Positions 34,047 to 43,200 of a DNA stretch of 64,000 nt are shown piece by piece; position 1 is the stretch's first letter, and every line of letters starts with the position of its first letter. This stretch comes from Hymenobacter telluris. Its GTDB lineage: Bacteria > Bacteroidota > Bacteroidia > Cytophagales > Hymenobacteraceae. Below the pieces are notes generated by a model that searched no databases, was not told where the DNA came from, and was given only the letters and a program-made list of their open reading frames with translations. Made by a program: the position numbers and the translations under genes. The stretch lies in NCBI RefSeq assembly GCF_017313265.1, contig NZ_JAFLQZ010000017.1, positions 1-64,000 on the forward strand. Reading direction: 5' to 3'.

Positions 34047-34054
34047 TACCTTTG
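34047..34054 (+). promoter_or_regulatory. Possible -7 box of paralog 2 and kinase operon
   Basis: TACCTTTG, identical to the boxes at 30873 and 30978, 32 bp before ATG 34086. It could start transcription of the second multi-TM gene, the kinase and the regulator. A -33 element is not obvious. Confidence 0.4.
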
Positions 34055-34085
34055 CTTGGCCCTATCATAGACAGGGCGCTGTTTG

Positions 34086-34781
34086 ATGGCATTTCCACCC
34101 TGGATAATCACGCTAGCCGACTACCTAGAACATGGCACCAACTTATTGGTGCTGGCTCCATTAGCAACAGCAGGGCTCCGGTGGCCTCATCTGACGCAGC
34201 CATTGCGCCTGCTGGTAGGGGGGCTGGTTATCACGGCCGCGTTGGTTTCTTATGCCACCTTGGGGCACCCCACCCCCGCTGTCGAAAGTTTGCTTTGGCA
34301 CATTTATACCATCGTACAAACTTTGTTTTTTGGGGGTATTTACGCGTTGGCTTTTCAGCAGCAACGGCAGCGGCAGTTGGTACAGCTGGTGCTGCTATGC
34401 TTTTTGGCTTTTGCCCTGCTTGATTGGGCTTGGCTGGAGCAGGGCACTTCCATGCATGCCTATACCCACAGTGTACAGAGCCTACTGCTTATTGGATTAA
34501 GTGGACTGTATTTGCGGCAGTTAGCTCAACAAATGCCCGTACTGCACCTCGAAAATCATTCGTTGTTTCTGGTGAGTTCGGGGATAGTGATGTATTTTTC
34601 GGGTACCATATTACTGTACGTATTTGCGGGCCACTTTATAAGTGCTTCCGATGCTATGGGTGCGCACGCGGTTTCGCTGCTGATGTCTGTAGTAAATTTG
34701 GTTCAGTTAGGGTTATTTACCTTGGCATTCTACCACGCCTCTCAGCCATCTTTGCTATCGTCGGCTCGCACTCATGAATAA
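34086..34781 (+). CDS. Multi-TM (about seven helices) protein, paralog 2
   Basis: A 231-residue membrane protein with about seven hydrophobic helices, paralogous to 33237-33938. Its last codons overlap the histidine kinase start by 8 bp, which implies translational coupling and probably a physical partnership: the kinase has one membrane helix and no sensor domain, so this protein is a candidate for the input part. ATG 34086 is chosen; a TTG is one codon upstream. Family not recognised. Confidence 0.75.
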   Translation: MAFPPWIITLADYLEHGTNLLVLAPLATAGLRWPHLTQPLRLLVGGLVITAALVSYATLGHPTPAVESLLWHIYTIVQTLFFGGIYALAFQQQRQRQLVQLVLLCFLAFALLDWAWLEQGTSMHAYTHSVQSLLLIGLSGLYLRQLAQQMPVLHLENHSLFLVSSGIVMYFSGTILLYVFAGHFISASDAMGAHAVSLLMSVVNLVQLGLFTLAFYHASQPSLLSSARTHE

Positions 34782-35592
34782 TTGGCTGGTTCCTGTACTG
34801 CTGGCAACGCCGGTGCTGCTGCTGCTTGCCTTGGGCATTGTGGCCTTCGTGCTGCGCTACCAACGGCGGCTGCTCCGGCAGCAGGAACAAATCCGGCAGG
34901 TGCGCGAAATGGCTCAGCAACAGGCCCTTGAAGCCGCCCTGCTGGCGCAGGAAGACGAACGCCGCCGCATTGCCGCCGACCTGCACGACGGTGTAGGCAC
35001 CACGCTGGCCATTGTGAAGCTGCACCTGAGCACGCTGGGGCATCCGGCGCTCACGCAAGAAGCCAGCGCCTTGCTCGACCAGGCCATTACCGAGGTTCGC
35101 CGCATTTCGCGTAACCTATTGCCGGCCGCCCTTCAGAAATTTGGGTTACCCTTCGCCCTCGATGCCCTGGCCCGTACCGTGCCAACGGATGGCCCCACCC
35201 GCCTGAACCTAGAGCAGCGCGGCCAACCCCGCCGCCTCGATCCGCACTACGAGCTGATTGTATACCGGATGGTGCAAGAACTACTCGGTAACGGCCTGCG
35301 CCACGCCCATGCCGATAAAATTGACATAATCGTGGATTTCGGAGCCGACACGCTTTCCTTACATTACACCGATAACGGCATCGGCTTCGATACTTCCAAA
35401 ATAGATACCCAGCCCCTCACTGGCGCCCGCACCGGCCACGGCCTAACCAACCTGCATAGCCGCGTGAAGGTGCTGCTTGGGACGCTCCGCTACCAGTCGG
35501 AATTAGGAGCGGGCAGCCAGTTCTGGATTTCTTTGCCTGTACCGTATATTACTGCTTCTCAAGTACCTGCTCTTACTACCCCCCTACTATGA
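34774..35592 (+). CDS. Sensor histidine kinase (NarL/HisKA_3 type)
   Basis: A 272-residue kinase with a single N-terminal membrane helix (about 4-26), a coiled coil, the HisKA_3 dimerisation region with the phosphoacceptor His in RRRIAADLHDGVGTTLA (about residue 70), and a HATPase_c domain (MVQELLGNGLRHAHADKI as N box; DNGIGFD as G1; GHGLTNLHSR as G2). There is no periplasmic or PAS sensor domain. It overlaps the preceding membrane protein gene by 8 bp and the following regulator by ATGA. It should phosphorylate the receiver encoded next. Confidence 0.93.
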   Translation: MNNWLVPVLLATPVLLLLALGIVAFVLRYQRRLLRQQEQIRQVREMAQQQALEAALLAQEDERRRIAADLHDGVGTTLAIVKLHLSTLGHPALTQEASALLDQAITEVRRISRNLLPAALQKFGLPFALDALARTVPTDGPTRLNLEQRGQPRRLDPHYELIVYRMVQELLGNGLRHAHADKIDIIVDFGADTLSLHYTDNGIGFDTSKIDTQPLTGARTGHGLTNLHSRVKVLLGTLRYQSELGAGSQFWISLPVPYITASQVPALTTPLL

Positions 35593-35996
35593 CACCTGCA
35601 ACAATTCGTTTGGCCGTAGTTGACGACCACATTTTATTCCGAAAGGGACTGCGCGCCCTCATCAGCGGTTTTCCCGGCATGGAAGTGCTCTTTGAAGCCG
35701 GCGACGGCGAAGAATTGCTTCAGCGCCTCGACCAAGGCAACCTGCCCGAAGTAATTCTGATGGACTTACAAATGCCCAACCTCGACGGCCTGCAAACCGT
35801 GCGCCTGCTCCGCGCGCAGTATCCGCGCATCCGGGTGATCATCATTTCCATGCACGACGAGCCAGAGCTGATTGAGAACCTGAAAGTGGAAGGCGCCCAC
35901 GGCTACCTGCTCAAAAACGCCAGCCCCGAGGAAGTACGCGGCGCTATTCTGGCCGCCGCTGCTACCCACGAATCTCGCACTGTCCTGACGGTTTAG
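35589..35996 (+). CDS. Receiver-only response regulator
   Basis: A 135-residue protein consisting of a receiver domain only. The acidic pocket (VVDDH), phosphoacceptor Asp in ILMDLQMP, switch Ser in IISMHDE and Lys in YLLKNASPEEV are all present. The sequence is of the NarL/LuxR class, whose members normally carry a C-terminal HTH of about 65 residues; here the protein stops right after the receiver (SRTVLTV, TAG). I looked in all frames of the next 270 bp for an HTH and saw none. It may act by protein contact, as a phosphate sink, or be a truncated regulator. The start overlaps the kinase stop. Confidence 0.88.
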   Translation: MTPATIRLAVVDDHILFRKGLRALISGFPGMEVLFEAGDGEELLQRLDQGNLPEVILMDLQMPNLDGLQTVRLLRAQYPRIRVIIISMHDEPELIENLKVEGAHGYLLKNASPEEVRGAILAAAATHESRTVLTV

Positions 35997-36272
35997 TTAG
36001 GACAGATATAGGACAGATAAGCAAAGCTGTTTAGCAGGCTTGAAGTTGTTGCATTAGCTCAGCACATTGGCCCCAGAACTTGTACTGCTACACTCCTTAC
36101 TATCAGTAGTACGCTCACATTCTATAGCTGCCCAAGCTACCGCTACCTACATGCCCCTCATGTAGACATACTTTCTTGTGGCTTGGTGTAAGCACACCGA
36201 GTTAGCAAATTAGGAGCCGCTACAGGCATCATAACCAGATTAAACGAACACTTAACAATTAGCCATCATCTT

Positions 36273-37634
36273 ATGAAGCTGCGTTATTTACCTCTTTTAC
36301 TGTTGCCCTTATCTAGCTATGCGCAGGGACCAGTTTATCAGGTTGAAATGACCACCCAAACACTTACGCTACCGAACCCTAAGTTCTATGTGGCGGAAGT
36401 GCTGGACTTACGCATCAACAAAAACACCATTGGCTGGGTGCAGCGGGGCCTGAACAACCTGCCTACGCCCGCCAACCTGAAAGACGGCGCGGCGCCTTGC
36501 CTAACCAAGTGGCTCCAAAACCAGCTGCCCGCCCAGCCCACTGCGCGCCCGGTTATCATGCGTATTCACAACCTGCGGGTGGCAGAAGTAACCAAGGCTA
36601 CCTCCGAAAAAGCCAGCGCCATCGTGGACGTAGATTTTGTCGTGCAACAGCCTGACGGCAATTATTACGTACTGCTGCGGCACCCCGACGAAGAAATTCA
36701 CGGCGGCCTTGAAACGACGGGATTTCATGATGACAACATTGCTACGTGTATTCAGCGCGGGCTTACGCTGCTGAATACGCTGCCTTGGGAGCAGCGCCTA
36801 GCGGGTGCGCAACCCCTCAGCGCCGAGCAGATTCATTACCGCAACGGCAAGATACCAGCCCCCTATACCTACCCGATTCTGACGGCAGCCACTCCCACCC
36901 GCGGCCTCTACAACAGCTTCCTCGATTTCCGCCGCAATCAGCCTGACACTGCTACGCCGTTTGAGGTGGAGCGCAAGCCCCGAACCAGCGCCGAGTGGCA
37001 GAACACCGACGAAATTACGCTCTACAACAGCACTGGTGCTACCCGCGCTGAATTACCCAAGGTGTGGGGCTTTTCTGATGGTCAGCAGTTATTTATTCGG
37101 CACCGCAACCGCTATTATCCCTTGCGGCGCGCCGGCAACGACTTTTTGTTTGAAGGCCATGCCGGAGCCGATGCGGGTGCCATGAACACAGCCGGAGTAG
37201 TTGGTGGGTTGGCAGGCACGGCCATTGCTGCGGCAGCTACTAGCGGCAAACGCCAGGAATACACGCTGGACATGGCCACGGGCCGCGTATCCGATTTTGT
37301 GTATATGGAACGACTCAGCCAGCGCGACACGGCTATGGTAGTAGTATACCGTCGGCCGGGCGGTGCCAAAAGCACTGTTGACGTGCTGCTCGATGGCAAA
37401 GCCTTAGGCGAACTACCAGCCAACAATATGCTGGAAATACCCTGGACCAACAAAACCCAGGAAGTCACGCTATGCACTGGGGGCGCCACGCCGGCCTGCT
37501 ATTCCTTCATTCCCGATTTCACGGCCGTCAACTACGTGGAACTGAAACTGAAGTCGGATACGGACAAGCCTGTGCTGGAGGCAGCCCCCGTAAAGGAAGG
37601 TGTTTTTTACACCAAGAAGATGCGGCGGCCGTAG
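36273..37634 (+). CDS. Secreted protein of unknown function
   Basis: A 453-residue exported protein; the signal peptide ends near LSSYAQ (about residue 18). The mature part begins with a beta-rich domain (YVAEVLDLRINKNTIGWVQ) and continues with a second domain around FSDGQQLFIRHRNRYYPLRR. A short Gly/Ala-rich hydrophobic stretch (VVGGLAGTAIAAAATSG) lies at about 309-325. The C-terminal 100 residues resemble small beta domains that follow such a helix in other Bacteroidota secreted proteins. Family not recognised. It lies 276 bp after the regulator with no hairpin between, so co-regulation is possible but not shown. Confidence 0.7.
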   Translation: MKLRYLPLLLLPLSSYAQGPVYQVEMTTQTLTLPNPKFYVAEVLDLRINKNTIGWVQRGLNNLPTPANLKDGAAPCLTKWLQNQLPAQPTARPVIMRIHNLRVAEVTKATSEKASAIVDVDFVVQQPDGNYYVLLRHPDEEIHGGLETTGFHDDNIATCIQRGLTLLNTLPWEQRLAGAQPLSAEQIHYRNGKIPAPYTYPILTAATPTRGLYNSFLDFRRNQPDTATPFEVERKPRTSAEWQNTDEITLYNSTGATRAELPKVWGFSDGQQLFIRHRNRYYPLRRAGNDFLFEGHAGADAGAMNTAGVVGGLAGTAIAAAATSGKRQEYTLDMATGRVSDFVYMERLSQRDTAMVVVYRRPGGAKSTVDVLLDGKALGELPANNMLEIPWTNKTQEVTLCTGGATPACYSFIPDFTAVNYVELKLKSDTDKPVLEAAPVKEGVFYTKKMRRP

Positions 37635-37644
37635 CAGTTTGCTC

Positions 37645-38007
37645 CTACTCCAACTCCACGCTCGGGTCCCAGAACACGGTTTTAAAGTCCACCACTTGGT
37701 CATCGGCTATGCGGACGCCTTCCGCTTCGAGGGCTTCCTGCATGGCGGTGGGCGTGGCAAAGTGCATGCGGCCGGTCAGGAGCCCGTTGCGGTTTACCAC
37801 ACGCTGCGCCGGAACATCGTCGAGGCCGTGGGCGGGTACGGCAGCAATGAGGGCGTAGCCTACCATGCGGGCCCCGTGCTTGGCCCCCAGGTAGTGCGCA
37901 ATGGCTCCGTACGTACTCAGCCGGCCCCGCGGAATAAGGCGCACCACTTCGTGCACTTCCTGAAAAAAATTACGGCTGGCTTCGGAGGGGTTGCGGGGCA
38001 GGCTCAT
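37645..38007 (-). CDS. Alkyltransferase-like (ATL) MGMT-family protein
   Basis: A 120-residue protein with the DNA-binding domain of O6-alkylguanine-DNA alkyltransferases (FFQEVHEVVRLIPRGRLSTYGAIA, in parts, then GARMVGYAL). The reactive-site motif is PAQRVV instead of PCHRVV: the acceptor Cys is replaced, so it cannot take over alkyl groups. ATL proteins bind alkylated guanine and hand it to nucleotide excision repair. The conserved downstream NRNGLLTGR is present. ATG 38007 starts the domain. Divergent from the YciF-like gene and convergent with the secreted protein gene. Confidence 0.88.
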   Translation of the reverse strand: MSLPRNPSEASRNFFQEVHEVVRLIPRGRLSTYGAIAHYLGAKHGARMVGYALIAAVPAHGLDDVPAQRVVNRNGLLTGRMHFATPTAMQEALEAEGVRIADDQVVDFKTVFWDPSVELE

Positions 38008-38139
38008 GGGCTGGAAGGATGGAAATAACCTTAACAAGGTAGAGAGCTGGCAGCCGGTAGCCAAGCCCGACCATAACACCCGACCGAGGTTGCGCGTACT
38101 GCCAACACTTTCCTTTCCATCCTCAACTAGTTCTGTATC

Positions 38140-38643
38140 ATGGGCCTCTTCTCCGATAAACTCAGCACCCTCGACGACCTTTTCCACGAGCAACTCAAAG
38201 ACCTGTACAGCGCCGAAACGCAACTCTTGGAGGTACTACCCAAAATGGCTGACAAGGCCAAGGACTCGGGCCTGAAAACTGCTTTCCAAACGCACTTGCA
38301 GGAAACCAAAAACCAGGTAGCCCGTCTCGAAAAAATTGGCAAACTGCTGGACATCAGCCTGACCGGCCACAAGTGCAAAGCTATGGAAGGCATCCTGAAA
38401 GAAGGCTCCGACATGATTCATGAAGACGCCTCCGACGAAGTAAAAGACGCCGGCCTAATTGCCTCGGCCCAGCGCGTCGAGCACTACGAAATTGCGGGCT
38501 ACGGCACAGCCGCGCACTACGCCCAGCGCGTTGGGCAGAACGAAGCAGCCATGCTGCTGCACGAAACGCTCAACGAAGAACAAGCCGCCGATACCAAGCT
38601 CAACAACCTGGCAAAAGGCTACATCAACCAGAAAGCTCTCTAA
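38140..38643 (+). CDS. YciE/YciF-like ferritin-fold protein (DUF892)
   Basis: A 167-residue ferritin-like protein. Four helices start with LDDLFHEQLKDLYSAETQLLEVLPKMA (in parts), continue with LQETKNQVARLEKIGKLLD and KEGSDMIHEDASDEVKDAGL, then RVEHYEIAGYGTAAHYAQRV, all diagnostic of DUF892. Members are induced in osmotic and general stress; some bind metals. Glu and His residues in helices 1 and 3 could form a di-metal site. A terminator follows. Confidence 0.92.
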   Translation: MGLFSDKLSTLDDLFHEQLKDLYSAETQLLEVLPKMADKAKDSGLKTAFQTHLQETKNQVARLEKIGKLLDISLTGHKCKAMEGILKEGSDMIHEDASDEVKDAGLIASAQRVEHYEIAGYGTAAHYAQRVGQNEAAMLLHETLNEEQAADTKLNNLAKGYINQKAL

Positions 38644-38672
38644 GATTTCAGCTTGCAGAAGACCACTTTCGG

Positions 38673-38704
38673 AAACCCGGTTGACTGATTGGTCGGCCGG
38701 GTTT
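38673..38704 (+). terminator. Rho-independent terminator
   Basis: Stem AAACCCGG / CCGGGTTT with partial pairing of the inner GAC/GTC and a T-rich 3' side, 30 bp past the stop of the YciF-like gene. Confidence 0.75.
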
Positions 38705-38870
38705 TTCTTTGAAACAGCGGGGGCTGCAACCTAGGCCCATTTTTGGTGTCATACCGCCATACTGGCCGCGTCTACTTTGGCGGGTTAGTCAACTTAAATC
38801 AGCCGATTCGCGTTGTGGAACGTTGCCTGCTTCAACGAGTTAGGTACCTCAGCCGGAACCCACCCAGTAT

Positions 38871-40025
38871 ATGCAAACCAAGGAGCAAGAACAAGTAGAA
38901 GTAACGCCAGCTCCCGCCGGCAAAAGCAACCGTGTGCTATGGATAGTAGTAGCCGTGGCCTTAGTGGCCGGGCTGGTATTTGTGAAGATGAAATATTTTC
39001 CGTCCACCAACCCCGATGCCAAAGGCGGCGGTAAGGGCGGAGCAGGCAAAGGAGGCGCCGGGGGTGGCGGCGGTGGCAAAGGCGGTGGCCAAAAGCTGCC
39101 CGTACAGGTGTACGTAGTGAAAGCCACCAGCCTCTCCGACCAGGTAGCGGCTACGGGCTCGGTGCTGGCCGACGAATCGGTGGTGATTAAGAGCGAGCTG
39201 TCGGGCAAGATTACCAGCCTCAACATTCGGGAAGGCCAGCCGGTGCGCAAGGGCCAGCTGCTGTTCAGCATCAACGCCGATGAGGCCCAGGCCGCCATCA
39301 AGAAGCAACAATACAACATCAACCTCTACCGGGACCAGGAGCGCCGCCAACGCACTTTGCTCGACAAGGAATACATCAGCGCCCAGGAATACGAGCAAGC
39401 CAACAACCTGCTGCTCACGGCCCAATCCGACTTGCAGGCGCTGCGGGCCACACTGGATAAAGCCTACGTGAAGGCACCTTTCGATGGGGTGTTGGGTTTG
39501 ACTACTGCCACCGTGGGCACCTACGTAAGCCCTGGCTCGGAAATTACCACTCTCTCACGGGTGCGGCCGGTCAAGATTGACTTTGCCGTGCCGGGCCGCT
39601 TCGCCAGCAACGTGCGCGTGGGCGACGTGGTGAGCGTGACGGACGAGGGCACCAACAAGAAGTACGACGCTAAAGTCTACGCCATCGACCCGCAGATTGA
39701 CCCCGTGAGCCGCACCCAGCCGGTGCGCGCCCGCTACGCCAATACCAACAACGAGCTGCGCCCCGGTGCTTTCGTGAAAGTGAACCTGCAACTCGGCGAA
39801 TCGACGGATGCCTTGCAGGTACCCACCGAATCGGTAATTCCGGAAGCCAGCGGCTATAGCGTGTACACCGTGGAGAAAGGCAAAATGGTGCCGAAGAAAG
39901 TGAAAATCGGTATTCGTTCTGACAAGGTAATTCAGATAACTGATGGCTTGGCCGTTGGTGATTCTGTACTCCGGACTGGCATTTTGCAAGTCAAGCCAGG
40001 TGATGCGGTTAGAGTGACCAAGTAG
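38871..40025 (+). CDS. RND efflux periplasmic adaptor subunit
   Basis: A 384-residue membrane fusion protein. An N-terminal membrane helix (about 22-42) is followed by a low-complexity linker made only of Gly, Lys and Ala (about 53-74). Then come the biotinyl-lipoyl half (SELSGKITSLNIREGQPVRKG), helical hairpin (EYISAQEYEQANNLLLTAQ), the second lipoyl half (YVKAPFDGVLGLTTATVGTY), beta-barrel and membrane-proximal domains. It links the permease at 40253 with the TolC protein at 43385. First gene of the three-gene operon; a large palindrome fills the gap to the permease. Confidence 0.93.
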   Translation: MQTKEQEQVEVTPAPAGKSNRVLWIVVAVALVAGLVFVKMKYFPSTNPDAKGGGKGGAGKGGAGGGGGGKGGGQKLPVQVYVVKATSLSDQVAATGSVLADESVVIKSELSGKITSLNIREGQPVRKGQLLFSINADEAQAAIKKQQYNINLYRDQERRQRTLLDKEYISAQEYEQANNLLLTAQSDLQALRATLDKAYVKAPFDGVLGLTTATVGTYVSPGSEITTLSRVRPVKIDFAVPGRFASNVRVGDVVSVTDEGTNKKYDAKVYAIDPQIDPVSRTQPVRARYANTNNELRPGAFVKVNLQLGESTDALQVPTESVIPEASGYSVYTVEKGKMVPKKVKIGIRSDKVIQITDGLAVGDSVLRTGILQVKPGDAVRVTK

Positions 40026-40237
40026 AACGAAAAGCTCCCCTCCTTAGCCAAGGAGGGGATGTTTCAGCACCGCTGAGACTGGGGTGGTTGGCGTCGTTGC
40101 TGACGTTGTTTAGGCTGCTAAACCACTTCTCGTTTCCACTTAGTTGGTTCAAACAACATCAGCAACGACGCCAACCACCCCAGTTGCGGCTCTCGCCGCA
40201 ACATCCCCTCCTTAGCTAAGGAGGGGAGCTTTCCGTT
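40026..40237. repeat. Large palindromic element inside the RND operon
   Basis: Arms of about 86 nt (40026-40111 and 40151-40237) are complementary apart from a few changes, with a 39-nt centre. Each arm holds its own hairpins: CCCCTCCTT/AAGGAGGGG in both, and a second small hairpin whose sequence differs, TCAGC-ACC-GCTGA in the left arm and TTGCGGC-TCTC-GCCGCAA in the right. The inner end carries the 20-nt core at 40093-40112 that recurs at 51988-52007. It runs from the adaptor stop to just before the permease. Confidence 0.88.
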
Positions 40238-40252
40238 TTGACAAGCAGCATT

Positions 40253-43200
40253 ATGAGCTTATCCTCCACTAGTATAAATCGGCCGGTTCTCGCCATTGTG
40301 ATGAGCCTGGTTATTGTGATTTTCGGCGTGATTGGGTTTCGGTACCTCAGCGTCCGGGAATACCCCAGCGTCGATCCGCCCATTATTACGGTGTCGGCTA
40401 GCTATACCGGGGCCTCGGCCGACGTAATGCAGGGCCAGGTGACCGAACCGTTGGAAGAAGCCCTCAACGGCATTGCGGGCATCAAAAACCTGACGTCCAA
40501 CTCGCGCGACGGCCGCACCCAGATTACGGTGGAATTCGACCTCGACGCCGACCTGGAAACTGCCGCCAACGACGTGCGGGACAAGGTTTCGGGTGCGCAG
40601 GGCCGCCTCCCCCGCGACATTGACCCGCCGGTAGTGAGCAAGGCCAACGCCGACTCGCAGCCGATTGTAATGACCTACCTCAGCTCCACCCAGCGCAACC
40701 TGCTGGAGTTGACCGACTACGCCAACAACGTGCTCAAGGAACGCCTCCAAACCATTCCGGGCGTGTCGGAAGTGCGGGTATTTGGCGAGCGGAAGTACTC
40801 GATGCGCCTCTGGCTGGACCCCGTGAAACTGTCGGCGCTGGGCGTGAGCCCCGTGGACGTGCAGGCCGCCCTCACCCGCGAAAACGTGGAACTGCCCAGC
40901 GGCTCGGTGCAGGGGGAGGCCACGCAGCTCACGTTGCGCACCATGGGCCGCCTCACCACCGTCGAGGATTTCAACAACCTCATTATCCGCAAAGACGCCT
41001 CTTCGCTGGTGCGCCTCACCGACATTGGCTACGCTGAGCTATACCCCGAAAACGACCAGACCATCTTCAAAGTAAACGGCGTACCGATGGTGGGCGTGGC
41101 CGTTATTCCGCAGCCCGGCTCCAACCAGATTGACATTGCCGAAGAGTTCAACAAGCGTATCGAGCTGTACGGCAAGGATTTGCCCAAAGACCTGGTGTTG
41201 AAGCCCGGCTTCGACAACTCGGTGTTTATCCGGCAGTCCATCAACGAGGTAGAGCATACCATTGTCGAAGCCTTCGTGCTGGTGGTGGTTATCATCTTCC
41301 TGTTTCTGCGCGACTGGCGTTCTACCCTCATTCCGGTGGTGGCCATTCCGGTGTCGTTGGTGGGCATTTTCTTTGTGATGTACCTGCTTGACTTCTCCAT
41401 CAATGTGCTCACGCTGCTGGCTATTGTGCTGGCCATCGGGCTGGTGGTGGACGATGCCATTGTGGTGCTGGAAAACATCTACTCGCGCATCGAGGAAGGC
41501 GAAGACCCCAAAACGGCCGCCATTAAAGGTTCCGAGGAAATTCTGCTGGCCGTAGTGAGCACCACGGTGGTATTGGCGGCAGTGTTCCTGCCGGTAGTGT
41601 TCCTGACGGGTATCACCGGGCGCTTGTTCCGCGAGTTTGGCATTGTGGTGGCTGGTTCGGTGTTGATTTCAGCGTTTGTTTCGCTCACGCTCACGCCCAT
41701 GATGTGCTCGGTGCTGCTCAAGCGCGAGGAAAAGCACAACTGGTTTTACCGCAAAACCGAGCCGTTTTTCGAGCGGCTGATTGGCGGCTACAAGAGCAGC
41801 CTGCAAACCTTCCTGCAAAACCGGTGGCTGGCCTGGCTGATGGTGGCGGGTACGGGCGCGGGTATCTGGTTTTTCATGGGCGTGCTGCCCTCCGAGCTGG
41901 CCCCGGTGGAAGACCGGAGCCGCATCAACCTGAACGCCACCGGCCCCGAGGGCGCGTCGTTTGAATTCATGGATGCCTACATGGACCAGCTCAGCAAGCT
42001 CGGCGTAGATTCGACGGGCGCCGGCAACCTGAGCAGCGTGTACGCCGTGACGTCGCCGGGCTTTGGCGGTGGCTCCAACTCCGGCCGGGCCCGCGTGCTG
42101 CTGCTCGATGCCGACAAGCGCGAAGTAACCCAGGACCAGATTGCCGCCAAGCTGTCGGCGGGCGTGAAGAAGCTGACGGCGGCGCGTACTTCGGTGTCGC
42201 AGGACCAGAGTATTGGCAACGGCGGCGGCGGCTTGCCGGTGCAGTTCGTTATCCAGACCCAGGACTTTGAGAAGCTGCGCGAAGCCGTACCGAAATTCCT
42301 CGACGCCGCCCGCCAGGACCCCACCTTCCAGTACGCCGACGTGGACCTGAAGTTCAACAAGCCTGAGCTGCGCGTGACCATCGACCGGGAGAAGGCCCAG
42401 AGCCTTGGGGTTTCGGTGCAGAGCATTTCGCAAACGCTGCAATCGGGCCTCAGCGGGCAGCGCTACGGCTATTTCATCAAAGACAGCAAGCAGTACCAGA
42501 TTATCGGGCAGGTGGCGCGCGAAGACCGTAACCAGCCGCTGGACGTGCGTTTGCTGTCGGTGAAAAACGCCGATGGCCAGCTCGTGCAGCTCGACAACGT
42601 GATTCGGCTGGAAGAAAGCAGCACCCCGCCCCAGCTCTACCGCTTCAACCGCTACAACTCGGCCACGTTCTCGGCCTCGCTGGCCCCCGGCAAGTCGCTC
42701 GGTGATGGTATTGCCGCCATGCAGGCTATTGCCGACAAGCAGCTCGACGAAACCTTCACCACCGAGCTGGCCGGCGCCTCCCGCGACTTTCAGGAAAGCT
42801 CGTCGTCGCTGATTTTCGCCTTCGGGCTGGCTTTGGTGCTGATTTACCTGGTGCTGGCCGCGCAGTTTGAGAGCTTCCGCGACCCGGTAGTAATCATGGT
42901 GACGGTGCCGCTGGCTTTGTCCGGGGCGTTGCTGAGCTTGTGGTACTTCAATCAAACGCTGAACCTGTTCTCGCAGATTGGCATCATCATGCTGATTGGG
43001 CTGGTAACTAAGAACGGTATCCTGATTGTGGAGTTTGCCAACCAGCAGGTAGAGCAGGGCAAAGATTACATGACTGGCCTGATTGAAGGCGCCACGGCCC
43101 GTTTCCGGCCGATTCTGATGACTTCGCTGTGCGCCATTTTGGGTATTCTGCCCATTGCTATTGCTACGGGTGCGGGTGCGCTCAGCCGCCGGGCCATGGG

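Noticed and set aside
35997..36272. A frameshifted HTH domain following the receiver-only regulator
   Set aside because: I read all three frames for a LuxR-type HTH (LxxRExxVL ... NKEIA) and found nothing similar.
40026..40237. The large palindrome as an insertion sequence or classic MITE
   Set aside because: No transposase, no terminal direct repeats I could identify, and arm-internal hairpins fit a structured palindromic repeat better.
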